In this document: in pieces, positions 9,121-17,529 of the stretch
Numbering within the stretch: the stretch's first letter is position 1
Layout: each line of letters starts with the position of its first letter
Assembly (NCBI GenBank): GCA_020632955.1
Contig: JACKEO010000020.1
Coordinates: 10,274-74,273, forward strand
Length of the DNA: 64,000 nucleotides
Direction: 5' to 3'
Source: Alphaproteobacteria bacterium
Lineage (GTDB): Bacteria; Myxococcota_A; UBA796; GCA-2862545
The notes under the pieces: generated by a model
What the model was told of the DNA's origin: nothing
Seen by the model: the letters and a program-made list of their open reading frames with translations, nothing else
Databases searched by the model: none
Position numbers and translations under genes: made by a program

Positions 9121-9702
9121 TCAGCCCTCGGTGGTGCCCTCGGCCTTGGGCCGGGTGGGCTCGAGGTGCACGTAGGTGTAGGACGACTCGCCCACGAAGG
9201 CCTTCGGGGGGCTCCACAGGCCGTCGAGCACCTCGGTGACCACCCAGCAGATCAGGAGCACCTTGAGGGCCTCCACCTTGTCGAGCTCCTCCTCCTCCTC
9301 GCTGGGCTCCTGCTCGAAGAGCACCATCGCGGCCTCGTCGACGATGTGGGCCTGGGCCCGGCCGTCGAGGGCGTGGAGGCGGTCGAGGAAGCCGTCGTCG
9401 AGCGGGAGCAGGCCGTCGAGCGCGCCCTGCACCTTGGCCTCGGCGGCGTGCACGTCGGACCAGGTGGCGCCCTTGAGGCGGCCGCCGGCGAGGTCGAACA
9501 TCCGGGCGATCACGCCGGTGAGGTAGACGCAGACGCCCGGCGAGGCGCCGCCGAGCTGCTCGGCGTTCTTCTCGATGAACCGGGTGAGGCGACGCTGGTC
9601 CTTCAGCAGGCGCTGCAGGGCCGTGGTGTGCTCGTGCGCGGCCTCGCCGATCTGGTCGGACCAGGCGTGGACCGTGGCGCGCGGGATGAGGGGGTTGGCC
9701 AT
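9121..9702 (-). CDS. conserved-looking hypothetical protein
   Basis: A 193-residue protein from the ATG at 9702, mostly predicted helical. It has a basic N-terminal third (LQRLLKDQRRLTRFIEKNAEQL), a central helical region, a Glu-rich patch (EPSEEEEELDKVEAL) and one hydrophobic stretch (LLICWVVTEVLDGLW) that is too polar to be certainly transmembrane. There is no signal peptide. I do not recognise a family. It is transcribed in the same direction as the LNR lipoprotein downstream. Confidence 0.7.
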   Translation of the reverse strand: MANPLIPRATVHAWSDQIGEAAHEHTTALQRLLKDQRRLTRFIEKNAEQLGGASPGVCVYLTGVIARMFDLAGGRLKGATWSDVHAAEAKVQGALDGLLPLDDGFLDRLHALDGRAQAHIVDEAAMVLFEQEPSEEEEELDKVEALKVLLICWVVTEVLDGLWSPPKAFVGESSYTYVHLEPTRPKAEGTTEG

Positions 9703-9754
9703 CGGGAGGCTCCGCCTTGAGGAGGCGGCGCGGTCTATCGCCCGGGGCGCGCCC

Positions 9755-10873
9755 TCACCACACCGCCTCTTCCAGGGCGATCTGGTAGCTCGGGCACCGG
9801 TCGTGCCGGGGCAGGCGTCGGCGCACCTGCGTGAGCTGGCGAGGGGCGATGGCGCCGAGGTCCACCATCCACTCGGCCTCGCCGCAGGTGACGCGGGCCG
9901 CGGCCTGGTGCACCGGGCGCGCCGAGCGGTTGTCGAGGTCGACCTCCACCTCCACCCGGCCGCCCGGGTATCGCTGGAAGCGGGCCTGCAGGTCGGCGAA
10001 GGGGCGCACGTCGAGCCGACGGTTGAAGGACCGGCGCGCCGTGAACACCACCTCGCGCCGATCGGCGTCGATGGTCATGTTGTAGCCGCCGGTCACGTTG
10101 AGCCCGAGCAGGCCGGCGTTGTCGTCGCTGGCGCAGTCCTCGCAGGTCGTGATGGCCACGCCGTCCAGGTAGAGGTCGCCGAGCCACACGGTGTCGAGGA
10201 GCACCACGCGGGCGGTGCGCGGGCCGTTGGCGGTGTTGAGGGTGAGCTCGGGGTCGCGGTCGGACGGGAAGATGCCCAGCCGGGCGAGCACCTCGGAGGG
10301 CAGCGTGGTGTACGTGGCGCCCGTGTCGAGCATCATGAAGGTCTCGAGGGTGCGCCCGTCGTGCTCGAAGACCACCGGCACGCTCAGGCGGCGGCCCTCG
10401 CCCTCGTAGGGCAGGGCGATGGCGTGGTCGTCGAGCGGCTGCGCGGGCGGCAGGGGCGCCACCTCCACGGGCCGGGCCTGCGGCACCTGGGCCACCGCGA
10501 TCTCGGGCTCGTCGGGCAGCACGTCGGCCACGCTGCGGGCCATGCCGTCGTCCTCGTGGCTGCCGAGCAGGATGGCCAGGCCGGTGGCCACCGCGTCGCG
10601 TCGCTCCCCCGGGAAGTAGACGGGCAGCAGCAGGAAGACGAAGGCGGACCACGCCAGCATCATCCCGCCCATCTTCGACAGGCGCTTCTCCCAGGCCGCG
10701 GCGGCCCCTACCGCCAGCGCCGGACCGAAGACCAGCACCGTGGCCGTGAGCGCCACCACCACCGGCTCGCCGCGCCGGGTGACCCCGAGCCCCAGCACCG
10801 CGGCCCACGCCATCACGCCGGCGGCGAGGCCGAGCAGCAGGGCGGGGATGGCGAGGGGATCATTGCGGCGCAT
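9755..10873 (-). CDS. membrane-anchored retropepsin-like aspartic protease
   Basis: A 372-residue protein. The N-terminal 105 residues hold about three TM segments. A Pro-rich linker follows, then a clan AA aspartic protease domain with the catalytic motif MLDTGATYTTL (Asp183-Thr-Gly), followed by hydrophobic LGLNVTGGYNMTID, typical of the family's second strand pair. The C-terminal 90 residues look like an added beta domain (VEVEVDLDNRSARPVHQAAARVTC). Members with one DTG motif work as dimers. Substrates are unknown; a periplasmic role follows from the topology. It is divergent from the exonuclease gene, with 53 bp between them. Confidence 0.82.
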   Translation of the reverse strand: MRRNDPLAIPALLLGLAAGVMAWAAVLGLGVTRRGEPVVVALTATVLVFGPALAVGAAAAWEKRLSKMGGMMLAWSAFVFLLLPVYFPGERRDAVATGLAILLGSHEDDGMARSVADVLPDEPEIAVAQVPQARPVEVAPLPPAQPLDDHAIALPYEGEGRRLSVPVVFEHDGRTLETFMMLDTGATYTTLPSEVLARLGIFPSDRDPELTLNTANGPRTARVVLLDTVWLGDLYLDGVAITTCEDCASDDNAGLLGLNVTGGYNMTIDADRREVVFTARRSFNRRLDVRPFADLQARFQRYPGGRVEVEVDLDNRSARPVHQAAARVTCGEAEWMVDLGAIAPRQLTQVRRRLPRHDRCPSYQIALEEAVW

Positions 10874-10926
10874 CGTGGGCTTGCTCGCTCCGACGGCTGC
10901 GCGCTACGGCCGCCCCGGAGGCGACG

Positions 10927-11541
10927 GTGGCACGCTCGACCTACTTCTGCGTGGACATCGAGTGTTCGGGACCCGTCCCGCACCTCTACGACATGATCTC
11001 GTTGGGGGTCGTTCCCGTTCTTCACACACCGGGGTCGGTCCCGCCGGCCTATGCGGTGGTGGAAGCGAAGTTTTACGTGGAGATCCGGCCGGAGGGCCCC
11101 CTGGTGGATCCGGGTGCGATGGCCGTGAATCGGCTGGACCTCGACCTGCTGAAGCGCGAGGGCACGCCGCTGCCGCAGGCACTCGACCAGCTCGACGCCT
11201 TCGTGGCCGCCCACCTGCTCCCGGGCACGAAGCCCGTGTTCGTGGGGCACAATGCGCCCTTCGACTGGATGTTCGTGACCTACGCCTACACCGCGCTGAA
11301 GCGCCGGAACCCCTTCGGGTACAAGGCGCTCGACACCAAGGCGCTGGCCTCGGGCGTGCTGCGCGTGCACTGGGAGGACTCGAGCAAGGAGGTCCTCGCG
11401 GACCGCCTCGACCTGCCCGACGTGGTGCAGGACCAGGTGCATCGTGCCGACTACGACGCCTGGTACCAGGCCCACATCCTCGCGCGCCTCCTCGAGGCGG
11501 CCGGGATCGACGACGAGGCCCCGCCCGTCCAGCGGTCCTGA
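10927..11541 (+). CDS. DEDDh 3'-5' exonuclease (RNase T / DnaQ superfamily)
   Basis: A 204-residue protein, GTG start with GGAGG five bases upstream. Exo I is FCVDIECSG (D and E ligands), Exo II is FVGHNAPFDWMFV (Asp), and Exo III is HRADYD (HxxxxD), so all DEDDh catalytic positions are present. Such proteins trim nucleic-acid 3' ends with two metal ions. It lacks other DNA-polymerase domains, so it is a stand-alone exonuclease, possibly RNase T/oligoribonuclease-like. The beta-propeller gene follows after 13 bases and is probably co-transcribed. Confidence 0.85.
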   Translation: MARSTYFCVDIECSGPVPHLYDMISLGVVPVLHTPGSVPPAYAVVEAKFYVEIRPEGPLVDPGAMAVNRLDLDLLKREGTPLPQALDQLDAFVAAHLLPGTKPVFVGHNAPFDWMFVTYAYTALKRRNPFGYKALDTKALASGVLRVHWEDSSKEVLADRLDLPDVVQDQVHRADYDAWYQAHILARLLEAAGIDDEAPPVQRS

Positions 11542-11554
11542 GAGGTCCCCCACG

Positions 11555-12430
11555 ATGAGCCGCGAGCACGACGACGCGCACTACCTGCACGAGAAGCGCG
11601 GCCTCAGCCCGGTGCTGCGTCCTCCCGTGAAGAACGCCACCCACCTGGCGTGGGACGGCAGCGGCCACCTCCTCGTGGCCACCGCCGACGGCAAGGTGCT
11701 CCGGGTGCACCCGGCGATGGGCACCAAGGTGCTGCTCGAGGGCCTGCAGACGCCGGCCGGCCTGGGCGTCGACGGCGACCGCTTCGTGCTCGTGGAGCAC
11801 GGTGGCAGCTGGTCGATGTACGACCTCAAGGGCGTGCGGATGATCACCGCCGACCACCCCTTCGAGGGTGCGGTGGCCGTGCAGTTCCGCCAGGGCAAGA
11901 CCCTGCTCACGGGCCTCACCGCGGGCGACAAGCAGGTGCTCTTCTTCGACTCCGGGCGGAAGGTGCTGCGCATCCAGCTGCCGCCCCGCGCCAGCGGCTT
12001 CATCAGCGACGGCCACTTCGGGCTGGCCCAGTCCACGCCCCACGGCCTCGAGGTCATCTACCTGCGCGATGGCGGACGCTTCGCCGGCTACGAGGTCACG
12101 CCCCACCGCCTCGTGCCCAGCGGCGACCACATCCTGGGCCTGCACGGCGGCGGCATGAAGGTGTGGACCCTGCCGGATCGGCGTGAGATCGAGGTGCTGC
12201 TGCCGGGCACCACCTGCGGCGCGCTCTCGGAGGACGGTCGGCTCGCGGCGCTGGGCACCGCCACCGGCGGGGTGGCCCTGGTGGACCTGCGACGCCCGGA
12301 CTTCCGCGCCAACCCCACCGTGGTGGAGGCCACCGATGCGCCCGTGCGCAGCGTGGCCTTCAGCGGCAAGGGCCGCTTCCTCGCCACCGGCGCCGACGGC
12401 CTCATCCTGTGGACCTGGGGCGAGCGCTAG
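11555..12430 (+). CDS. WD40-like beta-propeller protein
   Basis: A 291-residue protein starting at the ATG at 11555 (AGAGG upstream). Repeating units such as HLAWDGSGHLLVATADGKVLRV, GALSEDGRLAALGTATGGVALVDL and SVAFSGKGRFLATGADGLILW show the G-x-L-(A/V)-(T/S)-(A/G) strand pattern of WD40/YVTN propellers, about six to seven blades. There is no signal peptide, so it is probably cytoplasmic. It follows the exonuclease in an apparent operon. Its partner is unknown. Confidence 0.75.
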   Translation: MSREHDDAHYLHEKRGLSPVLRPPVKNATHLAWDGSGHLLVATADGKVLRVHPAMGTKVLLEGLQTPAGLGVDGDRFVLVEHGGSWSMYDLKGVRMITADHPFEGAVAVQFRQGKTLLTGLTAGDKQVLFFDSGRKVLRIQLPPRASGFISDGHFGLAQSTPHGLEVIYLRDGGRFAGYEVTPHRLVPSGDHILGLHGGGMKVWTLPDRREIEVLLPGTTCGALSEDGRLAALGTATGGVALVDLRRPDFRANPTVVEATDAPVRSVAFSGKGRFLATGADGLILWTWGER

Positions 12431-12448
12431 CGCATCGCGAGGAGGTGC

Positions 12449-12505
12449 ATGGTGGTGTGGATCGCGCTGGTGCGGGGCCTGTTCTGGCGCGGGAGGCGCG
12501 CGTGA
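12449..12505 (+). CDS. possible 18-residue small protein or leader peptide
   Basis: ATG at 12449 with GAGGAGG seven bases upstream encodes 18 residues (MVVWIALVRGLFWRGRRA): a hydrophobic stretch with a basic tail. Its TGA overlaps the GTG of the next gene (GTGA), a layout usual for translational coupling. It could be a genuine small membrane peptide, a coupling leader, or chance. Confidence 0.3.
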   Translation: MVVWIALVRGLFWRGRRA

Positions 12506-13146
12506 CCTCCGTCCTGGTCCTGGTGGTCCTGGTGGGGTGTGGCTCGGGCGCCGACACCGAGCCTGCGCCCGCACCCGACGCGACGCCGGAGGCGTCCGCG
12601 GTGGTGGGCAGCGCGCCCGCACCCGGCCGCGTGCGCATCCGCCCCGCGTCCGATCGGCGGGCCTGCTGGTTCGCCTTCGCCGACCAGCTCGCCGCGGGGA
12701 ACGAGGGGGGCTGGTTCATGCCGGGGGATGCCTGCCCCGCCCACGGCTCGGCCTGCCGTGGCGTGGCCTGCGACGCACCGGTGAACAGCACCTGGGAGCT
12801 GGAGCCCGCGGAGGGCGGCGCCTGGGTGATCCGCCCCACCGCCGACCCTGCGGCCTGCGTGGCCGACCGTGGCGCCGAGGAGCCCTTCCGACAGGCCTCG
12901 GTGGGTCCCTGCGACGCGGAGCCCTTCCGCTGGGTCATCGAGCCCGCCGAGGGCGACACCGTGCTGCTGCGGCCCGCCGACACGCCGCAGGAGTGCCTGC
13001 TCGAGTTCAACTACCAGGGGCCGGGCACCGGCTTCCCCGGCCTGTCCTTCCCGCCGCTCATCGACGAGCCCTGCCCGCCCGACGGCCGGCACGGCGCCTT
13101 CCTCGTCACCCGCGCCTGGGTGCTGGAGCGCGTGGACGCGCCGTAG
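12502..13146 (+). CDS. cysteine-containing lipoprotein, possibly beta-trefoil-like
   Basis: A 214-residue protein from the GTG at 12502, giving the signal peptide VTSVLVLVVLVGC with a clear lipobox. After an Ala/Pro linker, the mature part holds three similar blocks, RIRPASDRRACWF, VIRPTADPAACVA and LLRPADTPQECLL, each followed by a Trp-containing strand. This recalls the threefold repeat of beta-trefoil (ricin B-like) domains, but lacks a clear QxW motif. Its end overlaps tail-to-tail with the minus-strand CARDB gene by 41 bases. Confidence 0.7.
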   Translation: MTSVLVLVVLVGCGSGADTEPAPAPDATPEASAVVGSAPAPGRVRIRPASDRRACWFAFADQLAAGNEGGWFMPGDACPAHGSACRGVACDAPVNSTWELEPAEGGAWVIRPTADPAACVADRGAEEPFRQASVGPCDAEPFRWVIEPAEGDTVLLRPADTPQECLLEFNYQGPGTGFPGLSFPPLIDEPCPPDGRHGAFLVTRAWVLERVDAP

Positions 13147-14893
13147 GCCGACGACGGCGCGCGAGCAGCACCAGGCTCCAGACCGCCACCCAGGCGGGGG
13201 AGGGGCCCGTGGTGCCGCAGCCGCAGCCCAGCCCGCCCAGGCCCTGCCGCGACAGGTCGGGCAGGGCGAGGTCGTCGGTGTCGCCGCGGTCGTCGTCGGT
13301 GTCGACGAGGCCGGTGTCGCCCGTGTCGACGAGGCTGGTGTCGGTGCCGGGCCCGGACGAGCCGCCCGGACCGCTGCCGCCGTTCGTCCCGCTCGCCGCC
13401 ACCACGCGGAGGGGAACCAGGACGACGTTGTCGGTCTCGTCGAGCTCGGGGATGGCGCGGAGCGCGTCCGCCATCACGATCAGCTGCCGGTCGCCGAGGG
13501 GGGTGCCCGTGGGCACGACGCAGCCCCGGATCTGGCGCGCGAGCTGGCCGATGACGAAGGCCTCGACACCGTCGGTGCACACGACCACGTCCGCGCCGTC
13601 GAGCAGGTCGTCGTCCGACAGGGCCAGGGTGGTGGTGGAGGCCGGGGTGGCCGTGGTGCCCACGTTGCGGAGGTCGTAGATCACCTGGAAGGGACGACCC
13701 ACCTCCACGATGGTGGGGGCGCGCACCGCGTGGGGCTCCAGATCGGGGCCCGACGTGGGGGGCGGCTCGATCACCTGGAAGGTGACGGCCAGCTCGTTGT
13801 TGGCCTCGTCGAGCTCCGCCTCGCCGTCGAAGGGATCCACGCGGAGCAGCAGGCGCGCCGGGCCGATGGGCCAGCCCGCGGGCACCGCACAGCCGGGAAC
13901 GGTCACCGTGGTGAGCGCGCCGTCGAGCAGGGCCGGCACGCCGGCGGTGCACAGGGCCGTGCCGTCCTCCCAGGCCTGCCCGACGGGCGCCAGGCGCACC
14001 CCGAGGGAGGTGGGCGCCGCCGAGAGGCTGCCGTCGTTGCGCACCTGGGCCGACAGGTCGATCGCGTCGCCCGGCTCCCCGGAGGTGGTGCCCGTGGGGG
14101 CGGCCACCACGAGGTCGGGGCCCTTGGGCACCTCCACCACGGTGGCGCCCAGCGCGCGGTTGTTGCCCTCGTCGACCTCGGCGAGCGCGTCGTCGGGGTC
14201 GAGCTCGAGCACCACGGTCCAGGAGACCTGCGGCGTGGCGGCGGGCACGGTGCAGGTGGGGGTGCGGGTGACCAGCGCGGCGGCGGGCACCGCCGCCACG
14301 TCGTCGCAGAGCACGGTGTCGCCCGGATCGAGGGTGCTGTCGGCCGACAGCACCAGCCGGCTGCGCAGGTCCACGAGATCGCAGTCGCCGTGGTTCCGCA
14401 GGCTCCAGCTGGGCGTGAAGCTGGCGCCCGGCGCGAGGCTCGGAGGCACGGTGAGCGACACGGCCTGCACGTCGTGGGCGCAGGCGGGCTGGGGGGTCAC
14501 GGGTCCGCTCGCGCGGCGGTTGTCGGCGGGATCGTCGTCGCCGGCGACGCCGGCCACGGCGTCGAAGACCTCGGCGATCACGTGGTTCCCGGGGATCCCG
14601 GTGGTCCAGAGGCAGGTGATCGTGTCGGTGCGCGCCGCGCCCGGGCCCAGCGGCGCCACCTGCGTGCGGCACAGGCGGATGTCGCCCGGGCCCAGCACCT
14701 CGTCGGCCGAGGCGTGGAGGTCGACGACCAGGGTGCTGCTCGTGGTGCTGCCGCCGTTGCGCAGGCCCACGGCGTAGGCGAGCGAGCGATCGAGCTCGAG
14801 CGGTGCGGGCACCGTGAGGCTGGTGAGCCCGGCGTCGACCCCGGCCCAGGCGGGCCCGGCCAGGGCGAGCAGGCAGGGGAGGAGGGGGCGCAT
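13106..14893 (-). CDS. CARDB-repeat exported protein with MYXO-CTERM-like sorting tail
   Basis: A 595-residue protein with a classical signal peptide (ending GPAWA). It then has about four Ig-like CARDB units, recognised by repeated phrases like DLxVxxxVVLELDPDDALAEVDEGNN and LRNHGDCDLVDLRSRLVLS. A DTD-rich linker leads to a C-terminal tripartite tail: GLGCGCGTTG (cysteine motif), a hydrophobic stretch (AWVAVWSLVLLA) and an Arg-rich end. This is the layout of the MYXO-CTERM sorting signal, in which the Cys is thought to be processed during export to the cell surface in Myxococcota. Likely a surface adhesin or scaffold. Confidence 0.85.
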   Translation of the reverse strand: MRPLLPCLLALAGPAWAGVDAGLTSLTVPAPLELDRSLAYAVGLRNGGSTTSSTLVVDLHASADEVLGPGDIRLCRTQVAPLGPGAARTDTITCLWTTGIPGNHVIAEVFDAVAGVAGDDDPADNRRASGPVTPQPACAHDVQAVSLTVPPSLAPGASFTPSWSLRNHGDCDLVDLRSRLVLSADSTLDPGDTVLCDDVAAVPAAALVTRTPTCTVPAATPQVSWTVVLELDPDDALAEVDEGNNRALGATVVEVPKGPDLVVAAPTGTTSGEPGDAIDLSAQVRNDGSLSAAPTSLGVRLAPVGQAWEDGTALCTAGVPALLDGALTTVTVPGCAVPAGWPIGPARLLLRVDPFDGEAELDEANNELAVTFQVIEPPPTSGPDLEPHAVRAPTIVEVGRPFQVIYDLRNVGTTATPASTTTLALSDDDLLDGADVVVCTDGVEAFVIGQLARQIRGCVVPTGTPLGDRQLIVMADALRAIPELDETDNVVLVPLRVVAASGTNGGSGPGGSSGPGTDTSLVDTGDTGLVDTDDDRGDTDDLALPDLSRQGLGGLGCGCGTTGPSPAWVAVWSLVLLARRRRPTARPRAPAPRRG

Positions 14894-15037
14894 CCGGTCT
14901 CCGGGGGCGCATCATGGCACCTCGGGGGCTCCCGCGGCCACCCCGCCCGCGCCGACGACCGGCGTGGACTCGTGACGCATCGCGACGGGTGCGGGGCGCG
15001 CCGCGCCGGTACTCGCCCCGCTGGACCCGGAGCCCTC

Positions 15038-15502
15038 ATGACCCGCACCCTGCTCGCCCTCGCCCTCGTCGCCTGCGGGGGCTCCGAGCCCGCCGCGTCC
15101 ACCGCCCCCGCGCCGGCCGAGCCCGCCGCGGCCGCCGCCCCGAAGGGCCACGAAGGGCACGAAGGCCATGACGATCACGCCGCCTTCGCGGAGATCTCCT
15201 TCGAGGAGCTCTCCGGCCTCGTCGCCGCCAAGGAGGTGGTGCTCCTCGACGCGAACGGCACCGAGAGCTTCGCCGAGGGCCACATCCCCGGGGCGCTCGA
15301 CTTCGAGGCGGTGTCGGCCAGCCTGCAGGCCAGCCTGCCCGAGGCCAAGGACACGCTGGTGGTCGCCTACTGCGGCGGCCCGAGCTGCGGCGCCTGGAAG
15401 AAGGCCGCGGAGGCGGTGGCCACGCTCGGCTACGGCAACGTGAAGCACTTCAAGGGCGGCATCTCGGGCTGGAAGTCCGCCGAGGGCCCCGTCGAGATGT
15501 GA
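15038..15502 (+). CDS. rhodanese-domain lipoprotein
   Basis: A 154-residue protein. The start at 15038 gives a short signal peptide with lipobox ALVAC. An Ala/Pro linker and a His-rich stretch (GHEGHEGHDDH), which could bind metal, precede a single rhodanese domain: EVVLLDANGTESFAEGHIPGA, then the active-site loop YCGGPSCGAWKKA, whose first Cys is at the persulfide position. Likely a periplasmic sulfur carrier or rhodanese-like redox protein. No sulfur genes lie next to it. An imperfect hairpin just after the stop (around 15506-15527) may be a terminator. Confidence 0.85.
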   Translation: MTRTLLALALVACGGSEPAASTAPAPAEPAAAAAPKGHEGHEGHDDHAAFAEISFEELSGLVAAKEVVLLDANGTESFAEGHIPGALDFEAVSASLQASLPEAKDTLVVAYCGGPSCGAWKKAAEAVATLGYGNVKHFKGGISGWKSAEGPVEM

Positions 15503-15629
15503 CCGCGGGGCGCCCTCGGGCGTTCCCCGGCCGCCCGATGACACGCGCTGATTCGGAAGCGGGATTCGTGACCGGCCAGGGGCCGTCGTGGGCGTGAAGG
15601 GAGGGCACCCCCGCCACCCGGAGTGCCCC

Positions 15630-16241
15630 GTGCGTCGCCACCTCCTCGAGCTGTCCGTCCTCCCCGCCCTCCTGTCGCCGACGCTGGCCCTCGCCGCGGA
15701 GCAGGACGCCACCCCGGCGAGCGTCCTGCAGGTGGAGCGCCTCGCCTCGGTCCCGGACGCCGAGGCCGAGGAGGTGCTCCAACGGGTCCTGGCCTGGAGC
15801 GCCCGGGCCCTCCCCCCGTCGGCCCGGGTGGAGACGGTGGACGGGGTGGTCCTCGCCTCGCTGGACGTCCCCCTGGCCCTCGACGTGCCGCCGGCCTCCC
15901 GCGCCCTCGACGGCGCGCTCCGGGTGCAGCTCGTGGTGACCCCGCTGGACGGCGGCGCGCACGCCCTCGTCGAGCGCCTGACCCACGGCGCTGACGGCGG
16001 TGCCCACGCCGTGTCGCTGGGCGTGCTGTCGGACGCGGCCGATCCCGGCCCGGCGGTGTGTGGTGACGTGGTGCGGCGGAGCGCCGCCTGCCAACGGGGT
16101 CACGCCGCCCTCTGCGCCGTCTCCACCTGCGACCCGGCGTGGCGCGTCGAGGCCTGGGACGCGGCGCGCACCGCCGCCACCACGCTCGCGCGCGACCTGC
16201 TGGACGGCTGGGAGCGCGCGCTGGTGCCGCCGACCCCGTGA
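15630..16241 (+). CDS. exported hypothetical protein
   Basis: A 203-residue protein from a GTG, with a signal peptide ending ALAAEQ. The mature part is rich in Ala and Val and has four Cys in its last third (AVCGDVV, AACQRGH, ALCAVSTC), so two disulfides are likely. I recognise no family. It converges on the next gene with nine bases between the stops. Confidence 0.6.
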   Translation: MRRHLLELSVLPALLSPTLALAAEQDATPASVLQVERLASVPDAEAEEVLQRVLAWSARALPPSARVETVDGVVLASLDVPLALDVPPASRALDGALRVQLVVTPLDGGAHALVERLTHGADGGAHAVSLGVLSDAADPGPAVCGDVVRRSAACQRGHAALCAVSTCDPAWRVEAWDAARTAATTLARDLLDGWERALVPPTP

Positions 16242-16250
16242 TCGCGGCGC

Positions 16251-17015
16251 TCAGGGCACCGTGAAGGCGTGCACCTGGCGCAGCTCGGGCGCGAGCTCGT
16301 CGAAGCCCTCGGCCGCGGGATCCAGGAGGTTCCGCGTGACGAGGGCGTAGGTGCCTCGCGCGAGCTCCTCCGACTTCATCGCCCAGGTGCGGTCGTCGAG
16401 CTTCAGGAACTGCAGCGGCACCGTGACCGCCGAGACCCACAGATCGACCGTGACCTCGGTGCTGCCGTCGATGGCCGGCACCTCGGCCTTGTCCACCCGC
16501 TCCAGGCGGTGCAGGGCGATGCCCGCGGCCTCCACCTGCGCCTCGGTGAGGCTGGTGCGGAAGATGACCCTGAGCGGGTCGCCCTCCACCTCGACCTCGC
16601 TCGGTGCGGCCACGCCGCGCCAGGTGCGCGTGCCGCCGCTCACGGTGCGGACGGCGAGGCCCTCGAGGTGGTCGTAGCCGCTGGGGCCGATGGCGTGGAA
16701 GCCCTCCTGCGGCGGGATGGGCACGATCTCGAAGGGCTCGCGCCAGGACTTGGTGGTGTCGAGCGGCTCGATGGGGTCGGTGCGGGTGACGAAGCCCTCC
16801 TTCTCGATGGTGATCATCACGTCACCGAGCATCGGCAGGGTGAAGGTGCCCTCGCCGTCGGTGGTGAGGGTGCCGTCCACCTCCTCCACCGTGATGGTCG
16901 CGCCCTCCACCGGATCCCCCCAGAGGTCGATCACCTGGCCCACGATCACCACGGGCTGGCTGCACGTGCAGGCGGCGAGGTGCAAGGTGCCGAGGATCGC
17001 GAGCAGACGGGTCAT
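16251..17015 (-). CDS. lipoprotein with N-terminal carboxypeptidase-regulatory-like domain
   Basis: A 254-residue lipoprotein (lipobox LHLAAC). Residues about 22-90 match the CarboxypepD_reg/transthyretin-like fold: VVIVGQVIDLWGDPVEGATITVEEVDGTLTTDGEGTFTL, which is a surface module rather than an enzyme. The C-terminal 150 residues are beta-rich with no recognised family. Its start overlaps the stop of the 96-residue gene upstream (ATGA), so the two are co-translated. Confidence 0.75.
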   Translation of the reverse strand: MTRLLAILGTLHLAACTCSQPVVIVGQVIDLWGDPVEGATITVEEVDGTLTTDGEGTFTLPMLGDVMITIEKEGFVTRTDPIEPLDTTKSWREPFEIVPIPPQEGFHAIGPSGYDHLEGLAVRTVSGGTRTWRGVAAPSEVEVEGDPLRVIFRTSLTEAQVEAAGIALHRLERVDKAEVPAIDGSTEVTVDLWVSAVTVPLQFLKLDDRTWAMKSEELARGTYALVTRNLLDPAAEGFDELAPELRQVHAFTVP

Positions 17016-17302
17016 GTCGGGCCTCCGGGAGCGCCGGGACCATAGCGCGTTTCACCGAACCAGCGGTCGAGCGTGCCGTCCTCCAGCTCGGCCAGCGCGT
17101 GCTCGGTGAAGCGCAGGTAGGTGAGCCAGGCGTGGAGGCTGGCCGCGTCTGCCGGGGCCTGGGACTGGGCCACCCGCGCCAGGCGCTTGGGGATCTCCTG
17201 CTCCTCGCACCAGGTGCGCACCCGCGTGAGGAAGTCGTGCACCACGAGCACCGCGTCGGCGGGATCGACCTCGGCGGGTCGCGTGGGGTCGTAGAGGGTC
17301 AC
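17012..17302 (-). CDS. small helical hypothetical protein
   Basis: A 96-residue soluble protein from the ATG at 17302, preceded by AGGAGG. It is mostly helical (ADAVLVVHDFLTRVRTWCEEQ, LHAWLTYLRFTEHALAEL). No family is recognised. It overlaps the downstream lipoprotein gene by four bases and is divergent from the polyprenyl synthase gene. Confidence 0.6.
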   Translation of the reverse strand: MTLYDPTRPAEVDPADAVLVVHDFLTRVRTWCEEQEIPKRLARVAQSQAPADAASLHAWLTYLRFTEHALAELEDGTLDRWFGETRYGPGAPGGPT

Positions 17303-17529
17303 GGATCACCTCCTGGGCCGTCACCAGACGTCCCGCGCGCGCAGCCTACTGCTGCGAGGGAGGCTGCGGGGAGGCGACGGGCGATACGGTGCGAGGCTGA
17401 CCCGAGGCTTCCATGCCGCGAGCCCTCCGTACGAGCGCGCCGGTGGAACCGGTGTCCGACCCGTCGCCGGTCGGGGGGCAGGCGTCCGCCGATCGGATAG
17501 CAGGCGGCTCGCTCCGCGGAGCCGAGCTG

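Noticed and set aside
15150..15185. GAAGGGC-type direct repeats as a mobile repeat
   Set aside because: They encode the His/Gly/Glu stretch of the rhodanese lipoprotein in frame and need no other explanation.
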